A DNA stretch of 64,000 bases from the NCBI RefSeq assembly GCF_018381315.1, contig NZ_JAGZSD010000013.1, forward strand, positions 1-64,000. Direction: 5' to 3'. Positions within the stretch are counted from its first letter, which is position 1; every line of letters begins with the position of its first letter. This DNA is from Anaerostipes sp. (GTDB lineage: Bacteria > Bacillota > Clostridia > Lachnospirales > Lachnospiraceae). Below the pieces are notes generated by a model that was not told where the DNA came from, did no database searches, and saw only the letters and a list, made by a program, of their open reading frames with translations. The translations under genes were made by a program, and so were the position numbers. Below, piece after piece: positions 25,366-33,603 of the stretch.

Positions 25366-26240
25366 AAGAAATGTTTAAGAAAAGAACATTGACACCTCAG
25401 GAGAAAAAACAGGCGGAACGGGTAAAAAAAGCCAAAGATACCCTGCTTGAGTACCAGGCGCCGGAAGGACTGTTCCAAAAATGCAGTGACTGCGGAAAGC
25501 CGGTCTATAATGAAGATATTATTGAAAACTATTATATCTGCCCCCACTGCGGAAACTATTTCAGAATCCGCCCGAGAACCAGGGTTGCCATGGTTCTGGA
25601 CCGCAATACCTTTGAGGAATGGGATACCGGGCTTACCACATCGGATCCTCTGGAGTTTCCCGGCTATTTAAAGAAGCTGGAGCACCAGAAGTCTGTGACA
25701 AATCTGGAAGAGGCAGTGATTACGGGAAAAGGAAAGATTGCCGGAATTGAAGTGGCAATCGCTGTCATGAGCGCTGATTTTATGATGGGCAGCATGGGCC
25801 AGGTTGTCGGTGAAAAGATAACAAGGGCTATTGAGAGAGCGACTGAGAAACGTATCCCGATCATCATTTTTACATGTTCCGGAGGAGCAAGAATGCAGGA
25901 GGGGATCATTTCCCTGATGCAGATGGAAAAGACGTCTGCAGCTTTAAGAAGGCATGATCAGGCAGGACTTTTGTACATCAGTGTATTGACGGATCCGACT
26001 ACCGGCGGAGTGACTGCAAGCTTTGCGATGCTTGGTGACGTGATTCTGGCGGAACCCGGGGCACTGGTCGGATTTGCAGGACCGCGTGTCATTGAACAGA
26101 CCATCGGACAGAAGCTTCCGGACGGTTTCCAGAGATCAGAATTTTTGCTGGAACATGGATTTGCAGACAAGATTGTAGAGCGGAAAAACCTGCGGAAAGT
26201 GCTTGCCACCATTATAAGGAGTTGTTGTTATGAGTCATAA
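25359..26240 (+). CDS. accD: Acetyl-CoA carboxylase carboxyltransferase beta subunit
   Basis: 293 residues. An N-terminal four-Cys zinc ribbon (Cys42, Cys45, Cys61, Cys64) is followed by the crotonase-fold carboxyltransferase domain with CSGGARMQEG and DPTTGGVTASF. Together with AccA it transfers the carboxyl from biotin to acetyl-CoA. Overlaps accC upstream and accA downstream (11 nt), so subunit stoichiometry is probably set by coupled translation. Confidence 0.96.
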   Translation: MLKEMFKKRTLTPQEKKQAERVKKAKDTLLEYQAPEGLFQKCSDCGKPVYNEDIIENYYICPHCGNYFRIRPRTRVAMVLDRNTFEEWDTGLTTSDPLEFPGYLKKLEHQKSVTNLEEAVITGKGKIAGIEVAIAVMSADFMMGSMGQVVGEKITRAIERATEKRIPIIIFTCSGGARMQEGIISLMQMEKTSAALRRHDQAGLLYISVLTDPTTGGVTASFAMLGDVILAEPGALVGFAGPRVIEQTIGQKLPDGFQRSEFLLEHGFADKIVERKNLRKVLATIIRSCCYES

Positions 26241-27024
26241 TAATTTAACACCATGGGAGAGAGTTGAGATCTCCAGGTCAGCGGAGCGGCCGACCAGCCT
26301 GGATTATATCACAACGATCTTTGACCGTTATATGTCTCTGCATGGGGACCGTCTGTTCGGTGATGACGGAGCGATTGTCGGAGGGCTGGCATCCATAGGC
26401 GGTATGCCGGTCACAGTGGTTGGCCAGCAGAAAGGCCGTTCTACAAAAGAAAATATTAAGAGGAATTTTGGAATGCCTTCTCCGGAAGGCTACAGAAAGG
26501 CTATGCGCCTTATGCGCCAGGCAGAAAAGTTTCACCGTCCTATCATCTGTTTTGTGGACACACCGGGAGCTTTTTGCGGAATTGAAGCTGAAGAGGGCGG
26601 AATCGGGGAGGCTATTGCCAGAAATCTCTATGAAATGTCATCCTTAAAAGTACCGATTCTCTCTATTATGATCGGGGAAGGCGGCAGCGGCGGTGCCATC
26701 GCCATGGCTGTCGGCAATGAAGTGTGGAGTATGGAAAATTCTACTTACTCTGTGCTTTCTCCCGAAGGGTTTGCCAGCATCCTGTGGAAGGATGGAAGCA
26801 GAGCATCTGAGGCCGCAAAGGTGATGAAGATTACGGCAGCGGATTTAAAAGAGCTGGGTGTCATAGAGAGAGTGATAAAAGAGCCGGAACCTGCCTGTAT
26901 TGACAATATCATCGAACTGTCAGAGGAAATGAGGGAAATGATCACTGATTTCCTGAACCGATATAAGAAAAAAACACCGGATGAAATTGTGGAAGAGAGA
27001 TACCAGCGCTTTAGAAAAATGTAA
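26230..27024 (+). CDS. accA: Acetyl-CoA carboxylase carboxyltransferase alpha subunit
   Basis: 264 residues, shorter than the roughly 320-residue proteobacterial form and lacking much of its N-terminal extension, as in many clostridia. Key segments are RPTSLDYI, GDRLFGDDGAIVGG, FVDTPGAFCGIEAEEGGIGEAIARN and IGEGGSGGAIAMAVGN. Forms the carboxyltransferase with AccD. Starts inside the 3' end of accD behind AAGGAG. Confidence 0.96.
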   Translation: MSHNNLTPWERVEISRSAERPTSLDYITTIFDRYMSLHGDRLFGDDGAIVGGLASIGGMPVTVVGQQKGRSTKENIKRNFGMPSPEGYRKAMRLMRQAEKFHRPIICFVDTPGAFCGIEAEEGGIGEAIARNLYEMSSLKVPILSIMIGEGGSGGAIAMAVGNEVWSMENSTYSVLSPEGFASILWKDGSRASEAAKVMKITAADLKELGVIERVIKEPEPACIDNIIELSEEMREMITDFLNRYKKKTPDEIVEERYQRFRKM

Positions 27025-27053
27025 TTGAAAGAAAGACCACGGAGGTAATGGAA

Positions 27054-28109
27054 GTGAAACCATTGAAAATCGGGGATTTAGTTGCAAAAATCCCTATTAT
27101 ACAGGGAGGAATGGGCGTAGGTGTCAGTTTGAGTTCCCTTGCAGGTGCAGTTGCAAAAGAGGGCGGCATCGGAGTGCTGTCAGCAGCTCAGATTGGATAT
27201 GATGAGCCTGATTTTGAAAAGGATCCTGAGGGAGCCAATATGCGGGCCATGAAAAAACATATTAAAAAGGCGAGAGAGATCGCTCCCGACGGAATCATTG
27301 GCATTAACATTATGGTGGCTACCAGACTGTATGCCAACTATGTAAAGGAAGCCATAGCAAACGGTATTGATCTGATCATCTCAGGAGCAGGACTGCCTAC
27401 AGAGCTGCCGGCTCTGGCAAAAGGGAGCAAGACAAAGCTTGTGCCGATTGTGTCCCCCAAAAAGTCAGCGAGGGTGATCCTGAAGATGTGGGATAAAAAG
27501 CACCAGACGGCACCGGATGCGCTGCTGATTGAAGGGCCGAAGGCCGGAGGACATCTTGGGTTTAAGTACGAAGAGCTGGTAAGCGATGAGACTTATGAAA
27601 ATTATGACAGCACGATCCAGGAGATCATCGACATGGTAAAGCCTTATGAAGAGAAATATCAGAAGGAAATCCCCGTCATTGTAGCCGGAGGCATTTCTTC
27701 CAAAGAAGATATGGACCGCTGTCTCTCCCTGGGAGCTTCCGGAGTGCAGATTGCTACTCCTTTTGTCACTACCGAAGAATGTGACGCGGATATCAAGTTC
27801 AAAGAGGCGTATATCAACTGTAAAAAAGAAGATATCACAATCGTTAAAAGTCCCGTAGGAATGCCGGGACGGGCCATAAAAAATAAATTCATGGAGATTG
27901 TCCAGAAGGAAGGCAGAATCAAGCCCAACCACTGCTTTAACTGTATGTCTGCCTGCAATCCTGCGGAGACAGTTTATTGTATTACAGAACGGCTGATCGA
28001 AGCTGTAAAAGGAAACATTGACGACGGATTGATCTTCTGCGGCGCTGATGCATGGAAGTGCAGCAAGATCACCACTGTGAAAGACGTTATCGGAAGCTAT
28101 TTAAGATGA
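27054..28109 (+). CDS. fabK: FabK-like/nitronate monooxygenase-family flavoprotein, candidate enoyl-ACP reductase
   Basis: 351 residues, FMN-binding TIM barrel of the 2-nitropropane dioxygenase/FabK family: PIIQGGMGVGVS at the start, GPKAGGHLG (about 160-170), VIVAGGISSKEDM and GASGVQIATPF for phosphate binding. A Cys-rich C-terminus (HCFNCMSACNP...YCITERL...GLIFCGADAWKC) is longer than in classical FabK. Its place at the end of a complete fab/acc operon with no other enoyl reductase argues for the FabK role; nitronate oxidation is the alternative. GTG 27054 is 7 nt from GGAGGT, whereas ATG 27048 is too close. Overlaps the next gene by 4 nt. Confidence 0.75.
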   Translation: MKPLKIGDLVAKIPIIQGGMGVGVSLSSLAGAVAKEGGIGVLSAAQIGYDEPDFEKDPEGANMRAMKKHIKKAREIAPDGIIGINIMVATRLYANYVKEAIANGIDLIISGAGLPTELPALAKGSKTKLVPIVSPKKSARVILKMWDKKHQTAPDALLIEGPKAGGHLGFKYEELVSDETYENYDSTIQEIIDMVKPYEEKYQKEIPVIVAGGISSKEDMDRCLSLGASGVQIATPFVTTEECDADIKFKEAYINCKKEDITIVKSPVGMPGRAIKNKFMEIVQKEGRIKPNHCFNCMSACNPAETVYCITERLIEAVKGNIDDGLIFCGADAWKCSKITTVKDVIGSYLR

Positions 28110-29416
28110 GAAGAGAGAGAGAGAAAGAGAAACGGTATCTTTGGATCTTTATAGGCATTGCAGTCCTCATTCACCTGATTCTTCAGAGTGATTTCGGGGA
28201 CGACCTGATTTTCGGGGCACAGCTGGAGCACAAGGCTGTTCTGCCATGGTTAATCCACAGATATCACAGTCTGTCTTCCAGATTCCTGGTGGAGATCTCC
28301 ATGGCAGCGGCACTGAAGGTACCGGTTTTGCTCTGGAAGGCAGCGGATACTGTTATCTGCATCCTGCTCGGCGCAGGACTGAACTATCTGCTGGACAACA
28401 AGGGGAAAAATGCAGTCTTTACCGCGGCACTGTTATGTGTATATCCGTTTATGCATATGGGCTCTGCCGGATGGAGAGTTACTACAGCCAATTACCTCTG
28501 GCCTCTGGCAGCAGGGATCGGCTGTCTTGTGCTGTTCAAAAAATTTACAGAGAATGAAAAGCTGTCAGTGGCTGAATATATTCTTTATATAGCCGGCCTG
28601 CTCTATGCGGCCAATCTGGAACAGATGGCCATTGTGCTTGCAGGCTGCCTCTGCCTGCTGATCATATGTTACAGGGATCATAAAAAAGCGGCAGCTCTTT
28701 TGATTGCAGGGCTTTTATCGGTCATTGGAAATCTGGTATTCATTTTGAGCAATCCGGGGAATTCTGTCCGGGTGGCAAAAGAAATCCACGATAAAATGCC
28801 GGAATTTATACAGCTTACATTTGTTGATAAGCTGAGACTCGGGTTTGTGTCGATCTTTCAGCATTTCACCGTTGTCCCGAACTTTATCCTGTTTATTTTC
28901 TGTCTTTTACTGATCCTTCTGGCAGCGGACAGAAAGTTCCGGGGATGGAAGTTTGCTGCGGCATGGGTTCCTATGGGGCTGAATATTATCTACAGTTTAT
29001 ATTTTCTGGCAGATATCATCAGAAAACGGTCAGTGGAATATACAGAACCCAGGGTGCTTCCCGAAAATGCCGGACAGTGGGCGTTTCAGATTGCCATGGG
29101 AGCCGCCTTTTTGATATTTATCATCTGTGTGATCTTTGTCTGTGTAGAAGGGCTGAGGGACAGCAGGGACCGGCTGCTTGTGATCTCCGGATTTTTGATC
29201 GGAGGGGCAACCAGAATGGCCTTGGCATTCACTCCGACCATGTTTGCATCTAGTACAAGAACTTATCTGTTTTTATATATGGCATTTATAATCGGATCGG
29301 CTGTCATATATAAAAGAATCCAAAAAGTCCGTTTTCAGTGGATGCTGAATGCGGCAGTTGTATTTGGAATACTCATGAATCTGGGAGGCATTGTCATGCT
29401 CCAGATGAAATATTAA
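28106..29416 (+). CDS. Polytopic membrane protein (DUF6056-like)
   Basis: 436 residues with about ten hydrophobic segments and a basic N-terminus (MRREREKEKR). An acidic DFGDDLIF motif follows the first membrane helix and an SSRFLVE segment comes shortly after. That layout recalls GT-C-type or DUF6056 membrane proteins, which often act in surface-polymer modification; the reaction is unknown. The start overlaps the FabK-like stop (ATGA), so translation is coupled to the fatty-acid operon, which hints at a lipid-linked role. A terminator follows. Confidence 0.6.
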   Translation: MRREREKEKRYLWIFIGIAVLIHLILQSDFGDDLIFGAQLEHKAVLPWLIHRYHSLSSRFLVEISMAAALKVPVLLWKAADTVICILLGAGLNYLLDNKGKNAVFTAALLCVYPFMHMGSAGWRVTTANYLWPLAAGIGCLVLFKKFTENEKLSVAEYILYIAGLLYAANLEQMAIVLAGCLCLLIICYRDHKKAAALLIAGLLSVIGNLVFILSNPGNSVRVAKEIHDKMPEFIQLTFVDKLRLGFVSIFQHFTVVPNFILFIFCLLLILLAADRKFRGWKFAAAWVPMGLNIIYSLYFLADIIRKRSVEYTEPRVLPENAGQWAFQIAMGAAFLIFIICVIFVCVEGLRDSRDRLLVISGFLIGGATRMALAFTPTMFASSTRTYLFLYMAFIIGSAVIYKRIQKVRFQWMLNAAVVFGILMNLGGIVMLQMKY

Positions 29417-29435
29417 AATTTATCATCAAATAAAA

Positions 29436-29478
29436 AATGCCGCCGAAGGTCTTTTGTCAGACCTTCGGCGGTATTTTT
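29436..29478. terminator. Bidirectional terminator between fab operon and deoR-type gene
   Basis: AATGCCGCCGAAGGTCT (29436-29452) pairs with AGACCTTCGGCGGTATT (29459-29475); flanking A and T runs allow use on both strands. Confidence 0.9.
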
Positions 29479-29490
29479 GTGGATGTAATG

Positions 29491-30252
29491 TCATACCAGG
29501 ACTACATCCGTCATTTCCTGTATATTGCGGAGTACATCCTCCGGGATTTCTTTGTCTATGATCAGATGGTCAATATCATGCCAGCTTGTGTACTGGATCA
29601 GAGAGGATGCCTGTGCCTTAGAGCTGTCTGCCAGCACTACATTGGTTCTGGCGTTTGGTATAATGGCCTGTTTGGTCTGGGCGTCCTGAAAATCTGATAC
29701 AGCCGGCCCCTTGTGCTGTTCAAAACCGTTCGTGCCGAGAAATGCAATATCAACCTTCAGGGAGTTGATCAGGCTGGTGGCCTGGAATCCCTCTGCGGCC
29801 ATGCTGTTCGGATTCAGCATGCCGCCGGTTAGAATCACTTTATTGTTGCTGTGGACCAGCGCATAGGCAGCCTCAAGTGAAGTAGTAACGATCGTATAGC
29901 CGGATTTCTTGCTCAGCATTCCTGCCAGACAGAAAATAGTGCTGCCGGAGTCCAGGAAGATTACATTGCCGTCCTCAATAAACTCCATGGCCCGTTCGCA
30001 CAGCTTTTCTTTTAACGGAACTTTCTCCCTTACTCTGGACTCCCACGGCAGGGGCTTAAGCTCATAGACGGACGTGGCACCGCCATGACTCTTCTTTACC
30101 GCGCCTATTTCATTTAAATGAAGCAGATCCCGCCGGATGGTTTCTCTGGATACCTGGAACTGCTTGGCCAGCTGGCTGATCTTTACACTTCCATTGCTGT
30201 TCAGCAGCCGTATGATTTCTTTGTGGCGTTCTGCCGCGATTAATTTGCCCAT
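29491..30252 (-). CDS. DeoR-family transcriptional regulator
   Basis: 253 residues. The N-terminal DeoR winged helix (about 5-58: AAERHKEIIRLLNSNGSVKISQLAKQF, VSRETIRRDLLHLNEIG) is followed by the ISOCOT-like sugar-phosphate sensor domain (GNVIFLDSGSTIFCLAG, IVTTSLEAA, LTGGMLNPNS, DIAFLGTNGF). DeoR proteins are typically repressors released by a phosphorylated sugar. It is divergent from hxlB with a 238-bp shared region containing A-tract repeats, so it most likely controls the hxl/dha operon. AAAGGAGA precedes the ATG. Confidence 0.92.
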   Translation of the reverse strand: MGKLIAAERHKEIIRLLNSNGSVKISQLAKQFQVSRETIRRDLLHLNEIGAVKKSHGGATSVYELKPLPWESRVREKVPLKEKLCERAMEFIEDGNVIFLDSGSTIFCLAGMLSKKSGYTIVTTSLEAAYALVHSNNKVILTGGMLNPNSMAAEGFQATSLINSLKVDIAFLGTNGFEQHKGPAVSDFQDAQTKQAIIPNARTNVVLADSSKAQASSLIQYTSWHDIDHLIIDKEIPEDVLRNIQEMTDVVLV

Positions 30253-30349
30253 GATGGTCTCCTTTGTAGATAAAACTATAAAAAGATTTCAATCTAAATT
30301 ATTTTAGAAATAGTTTACATCATTTTGATGTTTAAGTCAAATATATACA

Positions 30350-30387
30350 GCACAAAAAACAGCAAAACTGCAAAAAAAGCAAAAAAT
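30350..30387. promoter_or_regulatory. Four GCA-A-tract repeats upstream of the hxl/dha promoter
   Basis: GCACAAAAAAC, GCAAAACT, GCAAAAAAA and GCAAAAAAT begin at 30350, 30362, 30370 and 30379, directly before the -35. Candidate DeoR-type operator or intrinsically bent DNA. Confidence 0.45.
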
Positions 30388-30391
30388 GATG

Positions 30392-30420
30392 TTGACATTA
30401 TTGGGTTATAAAACTATAAT
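30392..30420 (+). promoter_or_regulatory. Consensus promoter of the hxl/dha operon
   Basis: TTGACA (30392-30397), 17-bp spacer, TATAAT (30415-30420): a perfect sigma-70-type consensus, implying strong expression unless repressed. Confidence 0.88.
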
Positions 30421-30490
30421 GAAAGCATAAAGCAACAAAACGCCACAATATAAAAACATATTGCCACATGTCAAGGAAAAGGAGATAATC

Positions 30491-31054
30491 ATGGAAGCAG
30501 TCAATTTAAAGATAATCACGGATGAACTGTCAAAGTTTTCTGGAATGGTAAAAGAAGAAGAAATCCAGGGTTTGGCAGATGAAGTTAAGAAAGCGAATAA
30601 AATCTTCCTGGCAGGCGCAGGACGTTCAGGACTGGCAGCCAGAGGCTTTACCAACCGTTTATTACATATGGGATTTGACGTGCATTTTGTAGGTGAGATT
30701 TCCTGCCCGCCGATCAAAGAGGGCGATCTGATCATACTCGGATCTGGTTCAGGTACGACACAGAGCCTCATTGTTATGGGAGAAAAGGCTAAGAAGGTCG
30801 GAGCAAGAATCGCCACAGTTACCATGTTTCCGACACACACTATCGGACAGATGGCAGATGTTATCGTGACAGTACCCGGATCTACACCAAAGAAAGCAGA
30901 AGGGGAAAAGAACCTGGCAGAATCTAACCAGCCTATGGGAAATCTGTTTGAGCAGATGAGCTGGCTGACCTATGACAGTATCATCATGAACCTTATGAGT
31001 GATTTGGGGCAGACAAGCGAAGAAATGATAGAAAGACATACAAACTTAGAATAA
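30491..31054 (+). CDS. hxlB: 6-phospho-3-hexuloisomerase
   Basis: 187-residue SIS-domain protein that interconverts D-arabino-3-hexulose-6-phosphate and fructose-6-phosphate. The sugar-isomerase phosphate-binding segments are GAGRSGLAARGFTNRLLHMG and LGSGSGTTQSL, and NLFEQMSWLTYD near the C-terminus is characteristic of PHI. ATG 30491 follows AAAAGGAG; the frame is open upstream to 30461. First gene of the hxlB-dhaK-hxlA-dhaL operon, after a consensus promoter. Partner HxlA is two genes downstream. Confidence 0.92.
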   Translation: MEAVNLKIITDELSKFSGMVKEEEIQGLADEVKKANKIFLAGAGRSGLAARGFTNRLLHMGFDVHFVGEISCPPIKEGDLIILGSGSGTTQSLIVMGEKAKKVGARIATVTMFPTHTIGQMADVIVTVPGSTPKKAEGEKNLAESNQPMGNLFEQMSWLTYDSIIMNLMSDLGQTSEEMIERHTNLE

Positions 31055-31077
31055 GAAGCCAAACAGGAGGAAGAGAA

Positions 31078-32073
31078 TTGCAGAGATTTGTAAATAATCC
31101 GGATTACGTTGTTGAAGATATGCTGAAAGGCTTTTTGAAAGCCCACGATGACCTGATTGTGAAAAATGATAAAAATGACAGGGTGGTTCAGTATAAAAAC
31201 GCACCGGTAGAAGGTAAAGTAGGATTGGTTACCGGAGGAGGCAGCGGCCACGAGCCGGCATTCCTTGGATATGTGGGAGAAAATATGATGGATGCGGTGG
31301 CAGTAGGAGAAGTATTTTCCTCTCCTTCTGCACAGGCTTTCTATGATGCCTTTATGGCAGCAGATTCCGGAAAAGGCGTAGCCTGCCTGTTCGGAAATTA
31401 TGCCGGTGACAATATGAATGTAAAAATGGCTGTCCGCAAGGCAAAGAAGCAGGGAGTCACTGTAAAATATGTAACGGCTACTGATGATGTGGCATCTTCA
31501 CCAAAAGAAACAAAGGAAAAACGCCATGGAATCGCCGGAGGTGTTTTCATGTGGAAAACTGCCGGAGCAAAGGCAGCTATGGGAGCAGACCTGGATGAGG
31601 TGATAGCCATCGCTCAAAAAGCAGTCGATCACACGAGAAGTATCTGTGTGGGGCTGGGGCCATGTGCAATACCAGCAGTAGGACATCCGAATTTTGAAAT
31701 CAAAGAAGGGGACATGGAATTCGGTATCGGTCATCATGGAGAGCCGGGGATTAATGTCCAGAAGTTAAAGCCAGCCAAAGAGATCGCCAGGGATATGGCT
31801 AAGGCTGTCATTGATGATCTGGAGCCTGAGAACAAAGATGAAGTGGCAGTACTCTTATCAGGACTTGGTGCCACGCCGATTATGGAACTGTATGTGCTTT
31901 ATGATGAGATTGAAGCATATCTCAAAGAGCAGGGACTTTCCATTTATAAGGTGCTGATCGGAGATTATGTGACTTCACTGGACATGAACGGAGCCGCGCT
32001 TACAGTTATGAAACTGGACGAAGAATTAAAAGAACTGCTGGATTATGATGCGAAAGCGCCAGGTTTAAAATAA
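31078..32073 (+). CDS. dhaK: Dihydroxyacetone kinase subunit DhaK
   Basis: 331 residues. The substrate is held through a hemiaminal to the His in GIGHHGEPGIN; VTGGGSGHEPAFLGYVG lies at residues about 49-65. Start MQRFVNNPDYVVEDMLKGF is typical. Begins with TTG at 31078 behind AGGAGGAAGAGAA. Split DhaK and DhaL usually belong to PTS-dependent kinases needing DhaM, which is not in this window, so the phosphate donor is open. The paired enzymes HxlA and HxlB leave room for a ketose other than dihydroxyacetone. Confidence 0.92.
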   Translation: MQRFVNNPDYVVEDMLKGFLKAHDDLIVKNDKNDRVVQYKNAPVEGKVGLVTGGGSGHEPAFLGYVGENMMDAVAVGEVFSSPSAQAFYDAFMAADSGKGVACLFGNYAGDNMNVKMAVRKAKKQGVTVKYVTATDDVASSPKETKEKRHGIAGGVFMWKTAGAKAAMGADLDEVIAIAQKAVDHTRSICVGLGPCAIPAVGHPNFEIKEGDMEFGIGHHGEPGINVQKLKPAKEIARDMAKAVIDDLEPENKDEVAVLLSGLGATPIMELYVLYDEIEAYLKEQGLSIYKVLIGDYVTSLDMNGAALTVMKLDEELKELLDYDAKAPGLK

Positions 32074-32113
32074 ACTTAAAAATCAGGAATATATTTAGGA
32101 AAGGAATTTTGTT

Positions 32114-32740
32114 ATGAAATTACAGTTAGCGTTAGATGAGATGCCGTTAGTAGATGCCTTAAGATTTGCAGATAAGGTTGCAGAGCATGTTGATATTATT
32201 GAAATCGGAACACCGTTTGTTATGGATGAAGGTATGCGCGGAGTCCGTGAATTCCACCGCTTCTTCCCGGATAAAGAAATCCTTGCGGATTTAAAGATTA
32301 TGGACGGCGGATATTTAGAAGCAAGCTATGCTTATGAGGCGGGAGCAGCTTATGCAACCATCCTCGGAGTGTCTGATAACCTGACCATTGAAGGAGCTTT
32401 AAAGGCAGCCAGAGACTATGAAAGAAAGCTTGTTGTGGATATGATCTGTGTAGAAGATCTTCCGGCAAGAATTGCAAAGATGGAAGAGATCGGCGTGGAT
32501 ATTTTAGCAGTTCACACAGGAGCCGACCAGCAGGCTGCAGGAAGAGAGCCGATCCAGGATCTTCAGGTGATGACAGAGCATGCTAAAAAATCTCAGATCG
32601 CTGTTGCAGGCGGAATCAACAGTAAGACAATTGATAAATATGTTGCATTAAAGCCTGAAATTATTATTGTAGGATCTGCAATCGGCCATGCAGATGATCC
32701 GGTAGCAGAAGCAAAAGCAATCAAAGATGCAATGCTGTAA
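32114..32740 (+). CDS. hxlA: 3-hexulose-6-phosphate synthase
   Basis: 208-residue TIM-barrel protein of the orotidine-phosphate decarboxylase superfamily. It condenses formaldehyde with ribulose-5-phosphate, or runs in reverse. The active-site motif ADLKIMDGG (D-x-K-x-x-D) and phosphate-binding AVAGGIN and IIVGSAIGHADDP are present. The MDGG form favours hexulose-phosphate synthase over 3-keto-L-gulonate-6-phosphate decarboxylase, which typically has ADAG. AGGAA precedes the ATG. Lies between dhaK and dhaL. Confidence 0.88.
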   Translation: MKLQLALDEMPLVDALRFADKVAEHVDIIEIGTPFVMDEGMRGVREFHRFFPDKEILADLKIMDGGYLEASYAYEAGAAYATILGVSDNLTIEGALKAARDYERKLVVDMICVEDLPARIAKMEEIGVDILAVHTGADQQAAGREPIQDLQVMTEHAKKSQIAVAGGINSKTIDKYVALKPEIIIVGSAIGHADDPVAEAKAIKDAML

Positions 32741-32766
32741 AATACTTAAATAGAGAGGTGAGAACA

Positions 32767-33408
32767 ATGGCTAGTTTTAAAAATGCAGATGCAGGGATGA
32801 TCGTAGACCAGCTGATTAAAGTCATTCAGGAGCAGAGAAATTATCTGAGTGAGATTGACGGACAGATTGGGGACGGAGACCACGGTATTAATATGAACAA
32901 AGGTTTTACCATGTGTGAGGAGAAGTTAAGCGGAAAGACTTATAATCTGAGTGAAGCTTTATCCATCCTTGGGGAGACTCTTCTAGATGATATCGGCGGT
33001 TCTATGGGACCTTTATATGGTATGCTGTTTGATGAAATGGCCATGGCCTGTGAAGATGCAGATGACATAGATGCAGAAGTATTTGGAGAGATGCTGACCA
33101 ACGCAGTGGAAGGGATCCAGGAAATCAGTCCTGCCAAGGTTGGGGATAAATCTTTGATTGATACGCTGGTTCCTGCAAAGGAAGCCTTTGTTACAGCAAA
33201 AGAAGAAGGAAAAGAGTTTGTGCAGTGCCTGGAAGCAATGAATGAGGCTGCCGAAAAGGGATGGCAGTCCACAAAAGATCTTGTGGCCAAAATCGGGCGG
33301 GCAAGCCGCCTGGGTGAACGCTCCAGAGGAGTTTTGGATGCCGGAGCTACAAGCTGTTATTTCATTGTAACAGGTATCGGCAAAGCAGCCATTGGACTGC
33401 TGAAATAA
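32767..33408 (+). CDS. dhaL: Dihydroxyacetone kinase subunit DhaL
   Basis: 213 residues, eight-helix nucleotide-binding domain. Magnesium-binding Asp residues lie in IGDGDHGINMNKG, followed by GGSMGPLYGMLF and the C-terminal GRASRLGERSRGVLDAGATS. Works with DhaK to phosphorylate the ketose. ATG 32767 follows AGAGGTG. Last gene of the operon before a strong terminator. Confidence 0.93.
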   Translation: MASFKNADAGMIVDQLIKVIQEQRNYLSEIDGQIGDGDHGINMNKGFTMCEEKLSGKTYNLSEALSILGETLLDDIGGSMGPLYGMLFDEMAMACEDADDIDAEVFGEMLTNAVEGIQEISPAKVGDKSLIDTLVPAKEAFVTAKEEGKEFVQCLEAMNEAAEKGWQSTKDLVAKIGRASRLGERSRGVLDAGATSCYFIVTGIGKAAIGLLK

Positions 33409-33457
33409 ATTAGTCTGAGATATACAATGTGAGAGATTGAGGGATTTCTTATTCAGG

Positions 33458-33499
33458 AAAGGCTGTCATGCCGGTGTGAAGCCGGCGGACAGCCTTTTT
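33458..33499 (+). terminator. Terminator of the hxl/dha operon
   Basis: AAAGGCTGTC (33458-33467) pairs with GACAGCCTTT (33488-33497), with an inner GCCGG/CCGGC stem and trailing T residues. Confidence 0.9.
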
Positions 33500-33603
33500 G
33501 CTGTAAAAGGAGTTGTTTTTTGAACTGGCAGAGAAAAAGTGAGGTGATCCATGATATAATAAAGAAAGAAGCTATGGGTTAGGATAAATTGGAGGTGCTG
33601 CAT

